Assembly (NCBI RefSeq): GCF_001411805.1
Contig: NZ_CP007213.1
Location: 992,001-1,056,000 of the forward strand
Length of the DNA: 64,000 bases
From: Burkholderia plantarii
GTDB taxonomy: Bacteria; Pseudomonadota; Gammaproteobacteria; Burkholderiales; Burkholderiaceae
Reading direction: 5' to 3'
This document shows positions 62,410 to 64,000 of the stretch, one piece after another. Numbering within the stretch: the stretch's first letter is position 1; each line of letters starts with the position of its first letter. The notes beneath the pieces are model-generated. The model searched no databases. It saw nothing but the letters and a program-made list of their open reading frames with translations, and was not told where the DNA came from. The position numbers and the translations under genes are program-made.

Positions 62410-63299
62410 CAATAAAAAACGACGGGATGGCCGGCGGCGTGATGAATCCGGACGGCGGCGGCAGCCGCGCGACACCGCCGGCGATCGGGCGCGGCGGACA
62501 GAGAAAGTTTTACCGGTCGGCCGGCGTGAAAACCGGTCGGCATTACCCGCGGTTGCTCGATCGATCAACAGTGACGAGGTTTGTAAAACAGTGAATTATG
62601 TTTAAGGTCTTTAAAGCCCCACATTTTTTCTATTTTGAATGCGCCATGAATGAAGCAGGCGCAACGCGCTGGTGCGGCGGCGCCCCGCGAGGGAACGCGA
62701 CCGCGCCGGTGTCGAGCGTCGCGGCACCAACGTGGGGCATCGCGCTGCCGTCCTGCAACATGTGCCGAGATCGTTGATGGAAAAGGAATTTCGCTGATGA
62801 ATCCAGGCAGTCATGCTGCGCCTGACAGAACTGACAGGGCGGCCGGCGTGGCGTAGCACGGAATGCATGGCGGCGGTGTGAAGCCGGCTTTTCAATCAGC
62901 ATTTTTCGGACAATTTTTAAAGGTTCGTGAAAAGGCAAGCTGAATTTTTTCTGTTGAAATTAAATCGAATTGGTTGAGTTTCCGCGATGTCGCGTATTAG
63001 TATTGATACCCATGCGCAAGCGCGCCGCGATGTGTCAGGCAGTGCGGGTGCAAGGATGGAATCGGAAATAACGACAAGCGTCGGAAGTCATTCTTACGAG
63101 GCGCCGGGGGCCATGAGGTGGGTGTGCGGAGCGTGTTGCGTCCCGTGCCCATGGCGGCCGCATCCGTCGGCAGACGGGCGCGGGTTCCGGCACAGGGAAT
63201 AGCCGCCACGGGGCGTCGGCTCGTTGGCCGGCTATGGGGAGCGCTTCGCGCGAGCGAGCGTGTATCGCATTGATTGCCGGGTTACCGCCGGAGTACGCC
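62410..63299. other. 890-bp region upstream of rhlA with a lux-box-like element
   Basis: No supported gene. It contains CCTG-N10-CAGG at 62821-62838, the general shape of a LuxR-type box, 462 bp before rhlA. Two A/T-rich stretches (about 62580-62645 and 62885-63010) contrast with the rest and may hold promoters. The 5' untranslated region of rhlA would be long if the box is used. Confidence 0.4.
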
Positions 63300-64000
63300 A
63301 TGCCTATCGAGAAACAGGTCGTCCCGCTGCCGAATGGCTTGCAGGTCTACGTCGAACATCACGTCTACGATCCGTCGTTCGAGACGGTCATCCTGATCAA
63401 CGGTGCGCTCGCGACCACCGCCTCGTTCGGCCAGACCGTGCGCTACCTCGGCGAGCGGCTCAATTCCCTCTGCTTCGACCTGCCCTACGCGGGCCAGTCG
63501 CGCCAGCACAACCCCGGCAAGTTCGTGCTGACCAAGGACGACGAAGTCGATATCCTGCTGCACCTGGCCGAGCGCTTCCGGCCCAGCTACCTGCTGTCGG
63601 TGTCGTGGGGCGGGGTGGCGTCGCTGTTCGCGCTCTCGCGCGGCTGCACGAGCATCCGCCGCGCGGTGGTGGCCTCGTTCTCGCCGTTCCTCAACGACGC
63701 GATGGTCGACTACGTCACGCGTGCCCGCGACCACATCGCGGCGGGCGAGAACCTGCATGCCGCGCAGCTGCTCAACGACACCGTGGGCCGCTATCTGCCG
63801 CGCATCATGAAGCTCTACAACTACCGCTACCTGACCAAGCTGCCGCGCGACGAGCAGGACCAGGTGGCCTTCCACGTGAACCAGATCCTCGAGATGAAGC
63901 CGGAGGCCTATCTCGACCAGTTCACGCAGATCCAGTGCGGCGTGAAGTTCATCAACGGCGAACTCGACGAATACACCACGCCGGCCGACGTGCGCCGGCT
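63300..64000 (+). CDS. rhlA: HAA synthase / rhamnosyltransferase chain A, 3' end outside window
   Basis: N-terminal 233 residues of RhlA, an alpha/beta-hydrolase-fold acyltransferase that joins two 3-hydroxyacyl chains to form HAA, the lipid part of rhamnolipids. Block matches to P. aeruginosa RhlA from memory include NGALATTASF, CFDLPYAGQSRQHNP, LTKDDEVDILL, SVSWGG with nucleophile Ser102, and FINGELDEYTT with Asp223. The catalytic His lies beyond the edge. Start ATG 63300 after GGAG. Probably first gene of rhlABC. Burkholderia versions make longer-chain (C14) HAA. Confidence 0.95.
   Translation, partial: MPIEKQVVPLPNGLQVYVEHHVYDPSFETVILINGALATTASFGQTVRYLGERLNSLCFDLPYAGQSRQHNPGKFVLTKDDEVDILLHLAERFRPSYLLSVSWGGVASLFALSRGCTSIRRAVVASFSPFLNDAMVDYVTRARDHIAAGENLHAAQLLNDTVGRYLPRIMKLYNYRYLTKLPRDEQDQVAFHVNQILEMKPEAYLDQFTQIQCGVKFINGELDEYTTPADVRR

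Noticed and set aside
62630..62938. 102-codon minus-strand frame upstream of rhlA
   Set aside because: No family features, no ribosome site; overlaps the lux-box-like element and A/T-rich regulatory sequence.

Overview
This window reads as a GC-rich beta-proteobacterial replicon, most likely chromosome 2 of a Burkholderia species. The reasons are the strong G/C codon bias, the high density of LysR, AraC, TetR and XRE regulators beside sugar and SDR genes, a Burkholderia-type OmpC-like porin, a betIBA operon and an rhlA gene at the right edge. No rRNA, tRNA, CRISPR array, insertion sequence, integrase or phage gene was seen. A few short A/T-rich patches stand out against the GC-rich background.

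1-12.3 kb is a complete non-phosphorylative L-rhamnose catabolic locus. One arm (minus strand) holds lactaldehyde dehydrogenase (cut by the window edge), KDR aldolase, L-rhamnonate dehydratase and an MFS transporter. The other arm (plus strand) holds the SDR sugar dehydrogenase, and then rhamnose mutarotase, an amidohydrolase-type lactonase and a four-gene ABC importer. A LysR gene sits in the middle, and a TTCCGGATyG motif recurs at both divergent promoter regions. 12.3-14 kb has a hydrolase and a DinB-like protein.

14.3-17.8 kb is the most unusual part: a tight plus-strand operon encoding a JAMM/JAB peptidase, a 59-residue protein, an E2-like protein, an E1/ThiF-like enzyme with two CxxC pairs, and a membrane-anchored helical-repeat protein. 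This looks like a compact bacterial ubiquitin-like conjugation/deconjugation module that does not obviously match the CBASS (Cap2/Cap3), Bil or PRTRC layouts.

18-35 kb is accessory and regulatory: VOC protein, secreted trypsin-like protease, orphan nrdB, PHB-depolymerase-like esterase, and four pairings of a regulator with an NAD(P)-dependent redox enzyme. It also has conspicuous DNA repeats (a CCGCTTG heptamer x9, perfect palindromes, a TetR double operator) and a repeat-tailed lipoprotein. 35.7-41.5 kb is a molybdenum block: oxyanion-binding protein, ModB-ModC fusion, a ModE split into separate Mop and HTH genes, a molybdopterin-domain protein and a NifQ-like protein.

42-50 kb contains an M24 peptidase, a 2-hydroxyacid dehydrogenase, a porin, and a trio (ornithine-cyclodeaminase-like, D-threonine-aldolase-like, threonine-dehydratase-like) that matches three of the four enzymes of the beta-hydroxyaspartate cycle. 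50-58 kb has two secreted or lactonase-type beta-propellers, an MFS transporter, an ABC-2 exporter and a single-domain response regulator. 58.5-62.4 kb is betI-betB-betA with a palindromic operator. The window ends in rhlA (rhamnolipid/HAA synthase), preceded by a long intergenic region with a lux-box-like element.
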